From Antarcticimicrobium sediminis (lineage in GTDB: Bacteria; Pseudomonadota; Alphaproteobacteria; Rhodobacterales; Rhodobacteraceae), in assembly GCF_004348975.1 (NCBI RefSeq), contig NZ_SMFP01000005.1, forward strand, positions 186,001 through 250,000: DNA of 64,000 nt. Direction: 5' to 3'. The translations under genes were made by a program, and so were the position numbers. The notes below the pieces were generated by a model, which ran no database searches, had not been told where the DNA came from, and worked only from the letters and a program-made list of their open reading frames with translations. Below, piece after piece: positions 17,833 to 26,552 of this stretch; position 1 is the first letter of the stretch, and each line of letters starts with the position of its first letter.

Positions 17833-18178
17833 ATGCCCTGCTCTCCTGATTGCGATCCCTGTTGATCTTTGTTCCATGAAAACTCAGGTATCTGCAACCG
17901 TGTCGCTGCGCTCGCGTTGTCGCATCGCACGCCGAACTCCGGCGGCTGGCGCTTTTGCAACAAGGCGATTGCGACGATAATGCCGAACCAAGACGCGCCC
18001 CCCGTCCAGCCGTGCCCCCCCCTCGTGCGCCCCCGGTCGAAATTTGCAATCCCCCGCTTACGCCGTGATCCAGCCCTTTCGGGCGATCAAGCGGCTGGTG
18101 CTCGCCGGTTTCGTCTGGCAGCTTGGGCCGGGCATCTGCTTGCCCCCATGACCGGGCGACAAACCATAAGGACCAGCA
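17833..18178. other. 346-base divergent intergenic region
   Basis: It separates the MarR gene (minus) from the hydroxyacid dehydrogenase (plus) and should hold both promoters and the MarR operator. I found no convincing palindrome or paired promoter hexamers, and no credible small gene. An AAGGACC ribosome-binding site sits just before 18179. Confidence 0.5.
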
Positions 18179-19144
18179 ATGACCACGGATATCGAGATTT
18201 ATGGGCGTGGCGCGCTGCCTCCACGGCTCGACAGTCGGCTGGCTGCGCAGTTCACCCTGCGGTGCGATCCCGGCCAGATCCCGCCCGAGGCGTGGCTGGC
18301 GCAACATGGTGACCGGGTCCGGGGGCTGGCCAATGCCAGTTTCACCCCGCTGACCGCAGAGCTGATGGACCGGCTGCCAAAGCTGGAAATCATCTCCGGA
18401 CTTGGCGTCGGTTATGACATGATCGACGTCGCCGCCGCCAAGGCGCGCGGCATCCTCGTCACCCATACCCCCGATGTGCTGAATGCCGACGTGGCCAATT
18501 ACGCCCTGCTTCTGCTGCTGGCAGCCAGCCGCGATCTGCTCCGGCAGGATGCCTATGTGCGCAGTGGCCGCTGGGCCACCGAGGGGCGCGCCCCGCTGAC
18601 CACCACGGTGGAGGGGCGCACAATCGGCATCGTCGGGTTGGGGCGAATTGGCCGGACACTGGCGCGGAAGCTGGAGATATTTGGCGGGCCGATTCTGTAT
18701 CATGGGCGCAGGGCGCAGCCGGATATGGCCTATGAATTCTGCCCCGATCTGACCGAGATGGCGCATCGCTCCAGCGCCTTGATCCTGTGCCTGCCCGGTG
18801 GCAGCGACACCGACAAGCTTATCAGCGCAAAGGTTCTCGACGCGCTTGGCCCCGACGGTATTCTTGTCAATGTGGCGCGCGGTTCGGTGGTGGATCAACC
18901 CGCCCTGATTGCCGCGCTGGCCGAGGGCCGGCTGGGTCGCGCCGCACTGGATGTGTTCGAGGATGAACCAGAGGTGCCGCAGGCCTTGCGCGACAGCGAC
19001 CGGGTGATTCTATCGCCCCACTCCGCCAGCGCCACGTTGGAAACCCGGCAGGCCATGTTCGATCTGACCGCCGACAACCTGATCGCCTATTTCCGCGACG
19101 GTGCCGCGCTGACCCCGGTGCCGGAATGTCGGGAGATGCGCTAG
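18179..19144 (+). CDS. D-isomer-specific 2-hydroxyacid dehydrogenase
   Basis: A 321-residue NAD(P)-dependent dehydrogenase interconverting 2-oxo and D-2-hydroxy acids (glyoxylate/hydroxypyruvate reductase-like). The Rossmann motif GLGRIGRTLARKL is near residue 153. The catalytic Arg is in NVARGSVVDQ, Glu in DVFEDEPEVP and His in LSPHSASAT, so the triad is complete. Its end overlaps the convergent second MarR gene by four bases. Its position between two MarR genes and beside the dioxygenase island suggests it may process an oxo- or hydroxy-acid from that pathway, which is inference. Confidence 0.88.
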   Translation: MTTDIEIYGRGALPPRLDSRLAAQFTLRCDPGQIPPEAWLAQHGDRVRGLANASFTPLTAELMDRLPKLEIISGLGVGYDMIDVAAAKARGILVTHTPDVLNADVANYALLLLLAASRDLLRQDAYVRSGRWATEGRAPLTTTVEGRTIGIVGLGRIGRTLARKLEIFGGPILYHGRRAQPDMAYEFCPDLTEMAHRSSALILCLPGGSDTDKLISAKVLDALGPDGILVNVARGSVVDQPALIAALAEGRLGRAALDVFEDEPEVPQALRDSDRVILSPHSASATLETRQAMFDLTADNLIAYFRDGAALTPVPECREMR

Positions 19145-19608
19145 ACGTCGTCCTGCGGATCAAGCTGCGCCAAAAGCGCCTCAAGGATCGGCTTGATCCG
19201 CTCGGCGTCCTCGCCCCCAAGATCCTTCAGGATCTGCGTCTCATGCGCCTGCGCATCCGCGATCAGCCCCGTCGCCAGATCTCGCCCCGTCTCGGTCAGG
19301 AACACGCGCACGCGGCGGCGATCCTCCGGATCGGACCGGCGGCTGACCAGACCGCGTTCCGCCATGTGATCGACGATTCGCGTCAGCCGCGATTGCTCCA
19401 TCAGCGACAACCGTGCCAGCCGGGTCACCATCGCGCCGTCCTCGTCCATCAGACAGGCCAGCACCCGCCATTCCGGCACCCGAAGCCCTGCCGCACGCGC
19501 ATGGGCATGGAATTCCGCGCTCGCCCGATGACTGACCGCAGCCAGCAAATACAGCAAGTAGGATACGACGAAAGGCCGACCTGAAGAGTCAGTTTTTTGA
19601 TCTGTCAT
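19141..19608 (-). CDS. MarR family transcriptional regulator of the dioxygenase island
   Basis: A 155-residue MarR protein with the usual DNA-binding region (LPEWRVLACLMDEDGAMVTRLARLSLMEQSRLTRIVDHM) and wing (RRSDPEDRRRVRVFLTETGRDLA). It is divergent from the reductase gene that opens the large plus-strand catabolic operon at 19724. Two perfect inverted repeats sit in the 115-base spacer, one inside its own promoter. It is therefore the likely repressor of that operon, relieved by a pathway substrate or CoA-thioester (inference). Confidence 0.88.
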   Translation of the reverse strand: MTDQKTDSSGRPFVVSYLLYLLAAVSHRASAEFHAHARAAGLRVPEWRVLACLMDEDGAMVTRLARLSLMEQSRLTRIVDHMAERGLVSRRSDPEDRRRVRVFLTETGRDLATGLIADAQAHETQILKDLGGEDAERIKPILEALLAQLDPQDDV

Positions 19609-19634
19609 TCAACCATGCCGTGTTTCAAATCAGC

Positions 19635-19663
19635 GGATTAGGACACCTTTCCTGAAAGGTCAA
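19635..19663 (-). promoter_or_regulatory. Promoter of the MarR gene with embedded operator
   Basis: On the minus strand TTGACC (19663-19658) and TAATCC (19640-19635) are spaced 17 bases, a fair sigma-70 pair 27 bases before the ATG. The perfect inverted repeat ACCTTTCCTGAAAGGT (19645-19660) overlaps the -35 and spacer, placed for autorepression. Confidence 0.5.
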
Positions 19664-19685
19664 GAAAACGCTTGACCCCTTTTAT

Positions 19686-19697
19686 ATGAAATTTCAT
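19686..19697. promoter_or_regulatory. 12-base palindrome, candidate MarR operator
   Basis: ATGAAATTTCAT is a perfect 12-base palindrome 26 bases before the GTG start of the reductase gene, close to where transcription of the catabolic operon should begin. A TTGACC at 19672-19677 may be its -35 element; no good -10 is evident. MarR proteins often bind AT-rich palindromes of this kind. Confidence 0.45.
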
Positions 19698-19723
19698 GTT
19701 AAATCCACAGGGAGATCGAACAC

Positions 19724-20671
19724 GTGACACAAAACCTCGTTATCGACAGCGTCCGTGCAGAAACGGACCGCATCCGGACCTTAACCTTGCGCACCGCAGA
19801 TGGCAGCGCCCTGCCGCCGCATTCCGCTGGGGCGCATTTGAAATTCGACCTCGGCGCCCTTGGCATCCGGTCTTATTCTCTGATCGACTGGCCGGGCGAC
19901 CCCTGCCCGGCCCCCGTTTGGCGCATTGCCGTCCAGTGCGAAGAGGCCGGCCAAGGCGGCTCCATGCATATGCACGGGTTGCGTCCCGGCGATGTGTTGC
20001 GCGCAGAGGCTCCCGCCAATGATTTCCCGCTTGGCGATCATGACGGCCCGGCACTGTTGCTGGCTGGCGGGATCGGCATCACGCCGCTGATCTCCATGGC
20101 CACGGCGCTCAACGCTGCCGGACGCGCCTTTGCGCTCCACTATACCGCCCGCTCACGCGACGGAATGGGGTTTGCCGCTGCGCTGACGCAGGCTTTCGGC
20201 GACCACGTCACATTTCACTATGACGACGAAACCCCGCTTGACCTTGCCACGCTGTTCGCCGGGATCGACCCCGCCACCCATCTGTATGTCTGCGGCCCCA
20301 AGGGCATGATCGAGGCCGCCCGCGCCGCCGCCAACGCGGCCGGACTGCCCGACGCACAGATCCATTTCGAGCTGTTCACAACCCCGCAGCCGCAAGAGGG
20401 TGATACCGCCTTCGAGATCGAGATCGCCTCGACCGGTCAAGTGTTCACCGTTCCGCCCGGCCGCTCCATCATCGAGGTGTTGGAAGACGGCGGGCTTGAC
20501 CTGATCTATGATTGCCAGCGTGGCGATTGCGGGATCTGCCAAACCGAAGTTCTGGAAGGCACCCCCGATCATCGTGATGTCGTCCTGTCGGACGCCGAAA
20601 AATCCGAGGGCAAGCTCATGCAAATCTGCGTCAGCCGCGCCAAATCGGCCAAACTGATCCTCGACCTGTAA
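19724..20671 (+). CDS. PDR/VanB-type ferredoxin reductase component of a Rieske oxygenase
   Basis: A 315-residue reductase passing electrons from NAD(P)H through flavin and a [2Fe-2S] cluster to the oxygenase encoded next. Order: flavin domain (about 1-95, RSYSLIDWPGDP), nucleotide domain (about 100-210, LLLAGGIGITPLISM and YVCGPKGMIEAA) and a C-terminal plant-type ferredoxin with YDCQRGDCGICQTEVLEG and a final CVS cysteine. This is the phthalate-dioxygenase-reductase order. The start is GTG with an AGGGAG site. It heads the operon behind the MarR-controlled spacer. Confidence 0.92.
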   Translation: MTQNLVIDSVRAETDRIRTLTLRTADGSALPPHSAGAHLKFDLGALGIRSYSLIDWPGDPCPAPVWRIAVQCEEAGQGGSMHMHGLRPGDVLRAEAPANDFPLGDHDGPALLLAGGIGITPLISMATALNAAGRAFALHYTARSRDGMGFAAALTQAFGDHVTFHYDDETPLDLATLFAGIDPATHLYVCGPKGMIEAARAAANAAGLPDAQIHFELFTTPQPQEGDTAFEIEIASTGQVFTVPPGRSIIEVLEDGGLDLIYDCQRGDCGICQTEVLEGTPDHRDVVLSDAEKSEGKLMQICVSRAKSAKLILDL

Positions 20672-20685
20672 GGAAAGGAGCCCTC

Positions 20686-22026
20686 ATGCCAGCCTATACC
20701 GTCGACACCGTCACCGATCTGGTCCAGCCACATCAGGTTCACCGCGACGTCTATACCGACCCGGATGTGTACCGGCTTGAGATGAAGCACCTGTTTCGCA
20801 ACACTTGGGTCTTTGTCGGCCATGACAGCCAGACCCCGAACAAGGGCGATTATTTCACCACGCAACTGGGCGATCAGCCGATCATTCAGGTGCGCCACAG
20901 CAACGGTGAGATCCACGTTCTCTACAATCGCTGCCCGCACAAGGGCACCAAGATCGCCATCGACCGCCAAGGCAACACCGGCAAGTTCTTTCGCTGCCCC
21001 TATCACGCCTGGTCGTTCAAGACCGACGGCTGCCGGCTCGCGATCCCGCTGAAAAAGGGTTACGAGGGCACCGGGCTGGAGCAGACCGAGAACGGCAAGG
21101 GCATGAAAGCCGTTGGCGCGGTCAAGAATTATCGCGGCTTCATCTTTGCCCGGCTGGCCGAGGAGGGCATCAGCTTTGAGGACTATTTCGGCGACAGCCT
21201 GTCCTCGCTCGACAACATGGTCGATCGCTCTCCCGCCGGACGGCTTGAGGTCGCCGGTCCGCCGTTGCGCTATATGCACCAGTGCAACTGGAAAATGCTG
21301 GTCGAGAACCAGACCGACACCTGCCACCCGATGGTGGCGCATGAATCCAGTGCCGGCACCGCGGTCAAGATCTTCGAGGACATGGACTGGCCCGAGGACA
21401 AGCCCAAACCAATGGCGATGGAGATCATCGCGCCGTTCATGTCACCTTACGAATTCTTCGAGAACATGGGCATCCGCACTTGGCCCAACGGCCACGGGCA
21501 CACCGGCGTGCATCATTCGATCCACTCCGATTATTCCACCATTCCCGGCTATTTCGAGCAGATGGTCGAGGCCTATGGCGAGGAAAAGGCAAAACAGATC
21601 CTGGGCGAGAACCGGCACAACACCGTCTATTTCCCCAACATCATGATCAAGGGGCCGATCCAGCAGCTGCGCAACTTTATCCCGCTGGGCCCCGACAAGA
21701 CCTTGGTGGAAAGCTATATTTACCGCCTTGTCGATGCGCCCGATCAACTGCTGGCGCGCACCGCCATGTACAATCGGCTGATCAATGCGCCGACCTCGAT
21801 GGTGGGGCACGATGATCTTGAGATGTACGAACGCGCGCAGGAAGGTCTGGCCGCCGACGGGCTGGAATGGGTCAACATCCAGCGCCTGTATCAAGAGGGC
21901 GAGGATCTTGACCATGAGGCGGTCGAGAACGGCACCACCGAACGGCAGATGCGCAACCAGTTCCACGCTTGGGCGAAATTCATGTCGCCCCAACCCACAA
22001 CCGAAACAGCGGAGGTCCAGCAATGA
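20686..22026 (+). CDS. Rieske ring-hydroxylating dioxygenase, alpha subunit
   Basis: A 446-residue catalytic subunit. The Rieske cluster ligands are in CPHKG (near residue 85) and CPYHAW (near 105). The mononuclear iron site is in ENQTDTCHPMVAHES (near 210), giving the Asp bridge and two His ligands; a later GHDDLEMYERAQ probably supplies the Asp ligand. With the beta subunit and reductase it should form a class IA-like cis-dihydroxylating or demethylating oxygenase. It has a strong AAGGAAAGGAG ribosome-binding site. The substrate is not known; the downstream CoA ligase and thiolase suggest an aromatic or cyclic acid. Confidence 0.93.
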   Translation: MPAYTVDTVTDLVQPHQVHRDVYTDPDVYRLEMKHLFRNTWVFVGHDSQTPNKGDYFTTQLGDQPIIQVRHSNGEIHVLYNRCPHKGTKIAIDRQGNTGKFFRCPYHAWSFKTDGCRLAIPLKKGYEGTGLEQTENGKGMKAVGAVKNYRGFIFARLAEEGISFEDYFGDSLSSLDNMVDRSPAGRLEVAGPPLRYMHQCNWKMLVENQTDTCHPMVAHESSAGTAVKIFEDMDWPEDKPKPMAMEIIAPFMSPYEFFENMGIRTWPNGHGHTGVHHSIHSDYSTIPGYFEQMVEAYGEEKAKQILGENRHNTVYFPNIMIKGPIQQLRNFIPLGPDKTLVESYIYRLVDAPDQLLARTAMYNRLINAPTSMVGHDDLEMYERAQEGLAADGLEWVNIQRLYQEGEDLDHEAVENGTTERQMRNQFHAWAKFMSPQPTTETAEVQQ

Positions 22027-22505
22027 GCTTTCCCAGCCGCGACGACCTGATCGATTTCATCTATGACGAGGCCCGCATGTTGGACGAGGGCCGCTTTTCC
22101 GAATGGATGGAGCTTTGGATGCCCGACGGGATCTATTGGATGCCGCTCGATTACAAACAGACCGACCCCGATTGCATCACCTCCCTGCTGTATGAGGATC
22201 AATTCATGCTGCGCCTGCGGGTGGAGCGTTTGAACGGGGCCCGGACCTTCAGCCAGAAACCGAAAAGCCGCTGTCACCACGTGATCCAGCGCCCCTTTGT
22301 CGATGTGATGGAGGATGCGGCCAACCGCTATGTCACCAATACCAACATGCATTACGTCGAAACCCGGCTGGACGAACAATTCCTGCTGGCGATCACCGCC
22401 ACGCATGAGCTTTGCGTGGTCGATGGCAAGATCCGCATCGCGAACAAGCGGGTCGATCTGCTGAACAGTGACGCCGCCTTCGGCAACATCCAGTTGCTGC
22501 CATGA
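22023..22505 (+). CDS. Ring-hydroxylating dioxygenase, beta subunit
   Basis: A 160-residue SnoaL-like beta subunit (DLIDFIYDEARMLDEGRFSEWMELW, then a region with MPDGIYWMPLDY). Such subunits stabilise the alpha3-beta3 oxygenase and are not catalytic. The start overlaps the alpha-subunit stop, and its own stop overlaps the next start (ATGA), so expression is coupled. Confidence 0.9.
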   Translation: MSFPSRDDLIDFIYDEARMLDEGRFSEWMELWMPDGIYWMPLDYKQTDPDCITSLLYEDQFMLRLRVERLNGARTFSQKPKSRCHHVIQRPFVDVMEDAANRYVTNTNMHYVETRLDEQFLLAITATHELCVVDGKIRIANKRVDLLNSDAAFGNIQLLP

Positions 22506-24136
22506 GCGCCACGATGAAACTGCGCGATTTCAACAGCGTTTATGACGCCTTTGCCGCCGCCGCCCACCGCTGGCCCGAACGCCCCATGCTCAACGTGCTG
22601 GAGTCCACCGCGCGGATTTACGACATCGAGGCCGGGGAAACCTCCTATGGTGCGGCGCTGGAGCAGGTCGATGCGCTGTCCGAGGCCTTTACCGCCGCAG
22701 GCTATGGCCCCCGGATGCGGGTGGCGCTGCTGCTGGAAAACCGCCCCGTGTTCTTTCTGACATGGCTGGCGCTGAACCGGATCGGGGCCTCGGTGGTGCC
22801 GATCAACCCCGACCTGCGCGCGTCTGAGCTGGAATATATGATCGGACATGCCGAACCGGCGCTGATCGTGGCGATCCCCGCCCGCGCCGAGGAATTGCGC
22901 GCGGCGGCCAAGGCGGCGGGTATCGCGCTCAACGTCATCGCGCCGGGTGAGACGCCCCCGGCCCCGCGTGCCGGGGCCGAGGCGGCGGATCAGGCGGATG
23001 GGCCCGCGCGCGAGGCGGCGGTGCTTTATACCTCGGGCACCACGGGGCAGCCCAAGGGCTGCGTCTTGTCCAACAGCTATTTCTTTGAATCCGGCGACTG
23101 GTACGCCGGCCTCGGCGGCATTGCCACGCTGTCCGAACAGGGCGAGCGGATGATCACCCCGCTGCCGATTTTTCACATGAACGCCATGGCCTGTTCCTTT
23201 CCGGTGATGATTATCGTCGGCGGCTGCCTGACCGCGCTGGACCGGTTCCATCCGCGCAGCTGGTGGGACGACGTGCGCGACGCAAAGGCCACCTGCCTGC
23301 ATTATCTTGGCGTGATGCCCTCAATGCTGATGGGCGCGCCCGAAAGCCCGGCGGACCGAGACCATGCGGTGCGCTTTGGCTTTGGTGCCGGAGTCGATCC
23401 GAAACTGCAGGCCAATTTCGAAGCCCGCTTCGGCTTTTCCCTGGTCGAGGCCTGGGCGATGACCGAAACCGGGGCCGGTGCCGCGATCTCGGCCCATACC
23501 AAGGACCGGCTGGTCGGGCGCGCCTGTCTTGGCAGCCCCTCCAAGGCGGTGGAGCTGCGCATCGTCGATGACGCCGGGGCCGACGTGCCACCGGGCGCGC
23601 CGGGTGAGCTGTTGATCCGACGCAGTGGCGATGATCCGCGTCTGGGCTTCTTTACCTGCTATTACAAGAACCCTGAGGCCACGGCCGAGGCTTGGGAAGG
23701 CGGTTATTTCCACACCGGCGACATCGTGCGACAGGACGAGATGGGCAATATGTTCTTTGTCGACCGCAAGAAGAACGTGATCCGCCGCTCGGGCGAGAAT
23801 ATCGCGGCGGTCGAGGTGGAATCGGTGCTGATGCGCCACCCCGACATCACCGCCGCAGGGGTGGCCCCGGTGCCCGACGCGGTGCGCGGGGACGAGGTGT
23901 TTGCCTGCCTGACGGTCGCGGACCCCTCGCCGCAAAAAGCGCGCGAGATCGCGGATTGGGCGCTGACGCGCATGGCCTATTACAAGGTGCCCGGCTACAT
24001 CGCCTTTGTAGACGCGCTGCCGCTGACCGCCACGCAAAAGATCCAGCGCGCGACGCTCAAGGTGCTGGCCGCCGATCTGTTGGCGGCAGGCAAGGCGCAT
24101 GACCTCACCGCACTTAAGAAACGGCAGGTGGCCTGA
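22502..24136 (+). CDS. AMP-forming acyl-CoA synthetase
   Basis: A 544-residue ANL-superfamily ligase that would activate a carboxylic acid to its CoA thioester with ATP. Motifs: P-loop YTSGTTGQPKG (near 175), AMTETG (near 320), GDIVRQDEMGNMFFVDRKKNVIRRSGENI (near 400-430) and the C-terminal catalytic Lys in TATQKIQRATLK. The specificity pocket cannot be read by eye. Its place between the dioxygenase and the thiolase homologue indicates that the pathway runs through CoA esters. Confidence 0.9.
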   Translation: MSATMKLRDFNSVYDAFAAAAHRWPERPMLNVLESTARIYDIEAGETSYGAALEQVDALSEAFTAAGYGPRMRVALLLENRPVFFLTWLALNRIGASVVPINPDLRASELEYMIGHAEPALIVAIPARAEELRAAAKAAGIALNVIAPGETPPAPRAGAEAADQADGPAREAAVLYTSGTTGQPKGCVLSNSYFFESGDWYAGLGGIATLSEQGERMITPLPIFHMNAMACSFPVMIIVGGCLTALDRFHPRSWWDDVRDAKATCLHYLGVMPSMLMGAPESPADRDHAVRFGFGAGVDPKLQANFEARFGFSLVEAWAMTETGAGAAISAHTKDRLVGRACLGSPSKAVELRIVDDAGADVPPGAPGELLIRRSGDDPRLGFFTCYYKNPEATAEAWEGGYFHTGDIVRQDEMGNMFFVDRKKNVIRRSGENIAAVEVESVLMRHPDITAAGVAPVPDAVRGDEVFACLTVADPSPQKAREIADWALTRMAYYKVPGYIAFVDALPLTATQKIQRATLKVLAADLLAAGKAHDLTALKKRQVA

Positions 24137-25305
24137 TGGCACGACGGCAAGGCTATGACGGCGTGGTTGTCACGGCTCCGGTTTCGGTGCCTTACGAACG
24201 CTATTCGATCGAAACCGCGCATTGGTGGATTGCCCGCGCCCTGCGCGCCAGCCTGCAGGCGGCGGGTCTGAAACCACTGGAGATCGACGGGTTTACCGTC
24301 TCCAGCTTCACCCTTTCGCCGGATACCGCCGTCGGACTGACCCAGCATCTGGGGCTGTGCCCGCGCTGGCTGGATCATATCCCGATGGGCGGGGCCAGCG
24401 GTGTCGTGGCGCTACGCCGGGCCGCCCGCGCGGTGCAGGCGGGGGACGCCGATATCGTGGCCTGCGTTGCCGGGGACACCAACCATATCGACAGTTTCCG
24501 CACCCTGTTGTCGGGCTTTTCGCGCTTTGCCTCGGATGCGTCCTATCCCTATGGCTTTGGCGGGCCGAACGTGAATTTCGCCCTTTTGACAGACCGTTAT
24601 ATGCAAGAATTTAATGCAACGCGTGAGGATTTCGGACGCATCTGCGTGGCACAGCGCGACAATGCCTTGCGCTATCCCAATGCAATGATGAAAAAACCGC
24701 TGACGCTTGAGGATTACCTGAATGCCCGCGCCATTGCCGACCCCATCGCGTTGTTTGATTGCGTGATGCCCTGTGCCGGATCTGAGGCCTTTCTTGTGAT
24801 GCGCGAGGACGAAGCGATCAAACGCGACCTTCCCTTTGCCCGCATCAAGGGCACGATCGAACGCCACAACGCCCATGCCAGCGACCCGATCCAACTGCGC
24901 GGTGGTTGGACGCTGGACGTGGATGATCTGTATGACATGGCGGGCTGTGCGCCCACCGATATGGATCTGGTGCAGACCTATGATGATTACCCCGTCATTT
25001 CGATGATGCAGATCGAGGATCTGGGGTTTTGTGAAAAAGGCGGCGCGCCAGAGTTCCTGCGCAGCCGCGACATGACCGTGACCGGCGATTTCCCCCATAA
25101 CACCAATGGCGGCCAGCTTTCCGCAGGTCAGGCCGGTGCGGCGGGTGGGTTCATCGGGCTGGTCGAGGCGATCCGGCAAGTCACCGGAACCGCCGCGGGC
25201 ACTCAGGTCAAGGACGCCAGACGCGCGCTCGTTTCTGGTTTTGGCATGATCAACTATGATCGTGGCGTCTGTTCCAGCGCCGCCATTCTGGAGGGCACCG
25301 CATGA
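24136..25305 (+). CDS. SCP-x/Ltp2-like thiolase homologue lacking the nucleophilic Cys
   Basis: A 389-residue thiolase-fold protein of the SCP-2/lipid-transfer branch. At the usual CxSG nucleophile position the sequence is MGGASG (Gly86 instead of Cys). In the usual NxxGGxxxxGHP motif it reads NTNGGQLSAGQAGA, so the catalytic His is Gln (about 332); a Cys remains in RGVCSSAAIL. Such loss is known in Ltp2-type retro-aldolases that work with a DUF35 partner. The next gene carries a DUF35 domain and overlaps it by four bases. I infer aldol cleavage of a beta-hydroxyacyl-CoA rather than thiolysis. True thiolase activity is unlikely. Confidence 0.85.
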   Translation: MARRQGYDGVVVTAPVSVPYERYSIETAHWWIARALRASLQAAGLKPLEIDGFTVSSFTLSPDTAVGLTQHLGLCPRWLDHIPMGGASGVVALRRAARAVQAGDADIVACVAGDTNHIDSFRTLLSGFSRFASDASYPYGFGGPNVNFALLTDRYMQEFNATREDFGRICVAQRDNALRYPNAMMKKPLTLEDYLNARAIADPIALFDCVMPCAGSEAFLVMREDEAIKRDLPFARIKGTIERHNAHASDPIQLRGGWTLDVDDLYDMAGCAPTDMDLVQTYDDYPVISMMQIEDLGFCEKGGAPEFLRSRDMTVTGDFPHNTNGGQLSAGQAGAAGGFIGLVEAIRQVTGTAAGTQVKDARRALVSGFGMINYDRGVCSSAAILEGTA

Positions 25306-26552
25306 GTGACCCGTTGCAGCCCCCTCTCAAAAAGAACCCGCAAAAGCGCACCGTCTCCCCGACGCGCCCACCGGAAGGGCGCAGCCGCGCCGCGCTGGGC
25401 CTGACGGCGGCGGCGGCCGAGGGACGGTTCGCCCTGCAATGCTGCGCCGAATGTGGCGCGGTGCAATACCCGCCGCGCGATGCCTGTTCCACCTGTCTGT
25501 CGACCGAATTGCCGTGGCGCGATGTTTCGCCCAAGGGAACGCTGATCGCCGACACCTTCATCCGCGCCACCACCAGCCTGTATTTCCGCGACCGCCTACC
25601 TTGGCGCACCGGCACCGTGCAGCTTGATCTTGGCCCTTCGGTGATCTGCCATGTGCATGGCGATTGCGAAAAGGGCGCGCGGGTGGTGCTGCTGAACCGG
25701 CTTGATCGCGCCGGACAAGGGGTGCTGATCGCGACCCCCGAGAAAAGGACGCCGAACATGCAGGACGATCCGCAATTGCGCGCGATGAGTTCCGATCCCA
25801 ATTATCGCCGCGTGTTGATCACCGACGCGCGCACCCCCAACGCGCCGGCGCTGGCAAAGGCCTTGCGGACAGCGGGTGCCGCGCATGTGTTCGTTGGCGA
25901 GGGCGAGACCTGGCGCCCCTATCCCGAACGTGCCGCGCTGGAGTCGCTGGGGGTGGAGTTTCTGCCTCTCGACGTGACCGATACCTCCTCGGTCAATCGC
26001 ATGGCCGCCGAATATGGCAGCAAGGTCGACATCCTGATCAACAACGCTCGCTTTCTGCGCCCCGGCGGTGTGTTGGCGCGCGGCGATACCGGGTTTGCCC
26101 GCGACGAGATCGAGGTGAATTACCTCGGGCTGATGCGTCTGGCGCAAGCCTTTGGCCCTGCGATGTGCGCGCGCACCGGCGACGGGGTCAATTCCGCCGT
26201 CGCCTGGGTCAATATTCTCGCCGCAACCTCGCTGTCCAACAGCCCGGAAATGGGGTGTTTTTCTGCTTCTCAATCCGCCGCACGGGCGCTTAGCCAAAGC
26301 CTGCGGGGCGAATTCCGCAGCGCCGGATTGCGGGTGATGAACACCTATGTCGGCCCGACCGAGGATGACTGGCACCAACCCCTGCCACCCCCCAAAGTGA
26401 CCGCGAACGCATTGGCGCGTGACGTGATCAAAGGGCTGACTGACGGGCTGGAAGATGTCTATTGCGGCGATGTCGCCAAGGATATGGCCGATAAATACAG
26501 GCGCGATCCCAAAGTGTTGGAGCGCGAACTTACCATGGGAGGTGAAGCATGA
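25302..26552 (+). CDS. DUF35 zinc-ribbon/OB domain fused to a degenerate SDR domain
   Basis: A 416-residue fusion. Residues about 40-145 are a DUF35 (ChsH2-C-like) module: a zinc ribbon with Cys48, Cys51, Cys62 and Cys65, then an OB-fold part (GTVQLDLGPSVICHVHGDC). From about 165 the chain is a short-chain dehydrogenase fold with its motifs lost. TGxxxGxG reads TDARTPNAP (174-182), NNAG reads NNAR (247-250), the catalytic Ser is Ala (about 307) and YxxxK reads FSASQ (320-324). It probably has no oxidoreductase activity and serves as a scaffold or CoA-ligand binder for the preceding thiolase homologue. The fold call for the second half is confident, its inactivity inferred. Confidence 0.82.
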   Translation: MSDPLQPPLKKNPQKRTVSPTRPPEGRSRAALGLTAAAAEGRFALQCCAECGAVQYPPRDACSTCLSTELPWRDVSPKGTLIADTFIRATTSLYFRDRLPWRTGTVQLDLGPSVICHVHGDCEKGARVVLLNRLDRAGQGVLIATPEKRTPNMQDDPQLRAMSSDPNYRRVLITDARTPNAPALAKALRTAGAAHVFVGEGETWRPYPERAALESLGVEFLPLDVTDTSSVNRMAAEYGSKVDILINNARFLRPGGVLARGDTGFARDEIEVNYLGLMRLAQAFGPAMCARTGDGVNSAVAWVNILAATSLSNSPEMGCFSASQSAARALSQSLRGEFRSAGLRVMNTYVGPTEDDWHQPLPPPKVTANALARDVIKGLTDGLEDVYCGDVAKDMADKYRRDPKVLERELTMGGEA

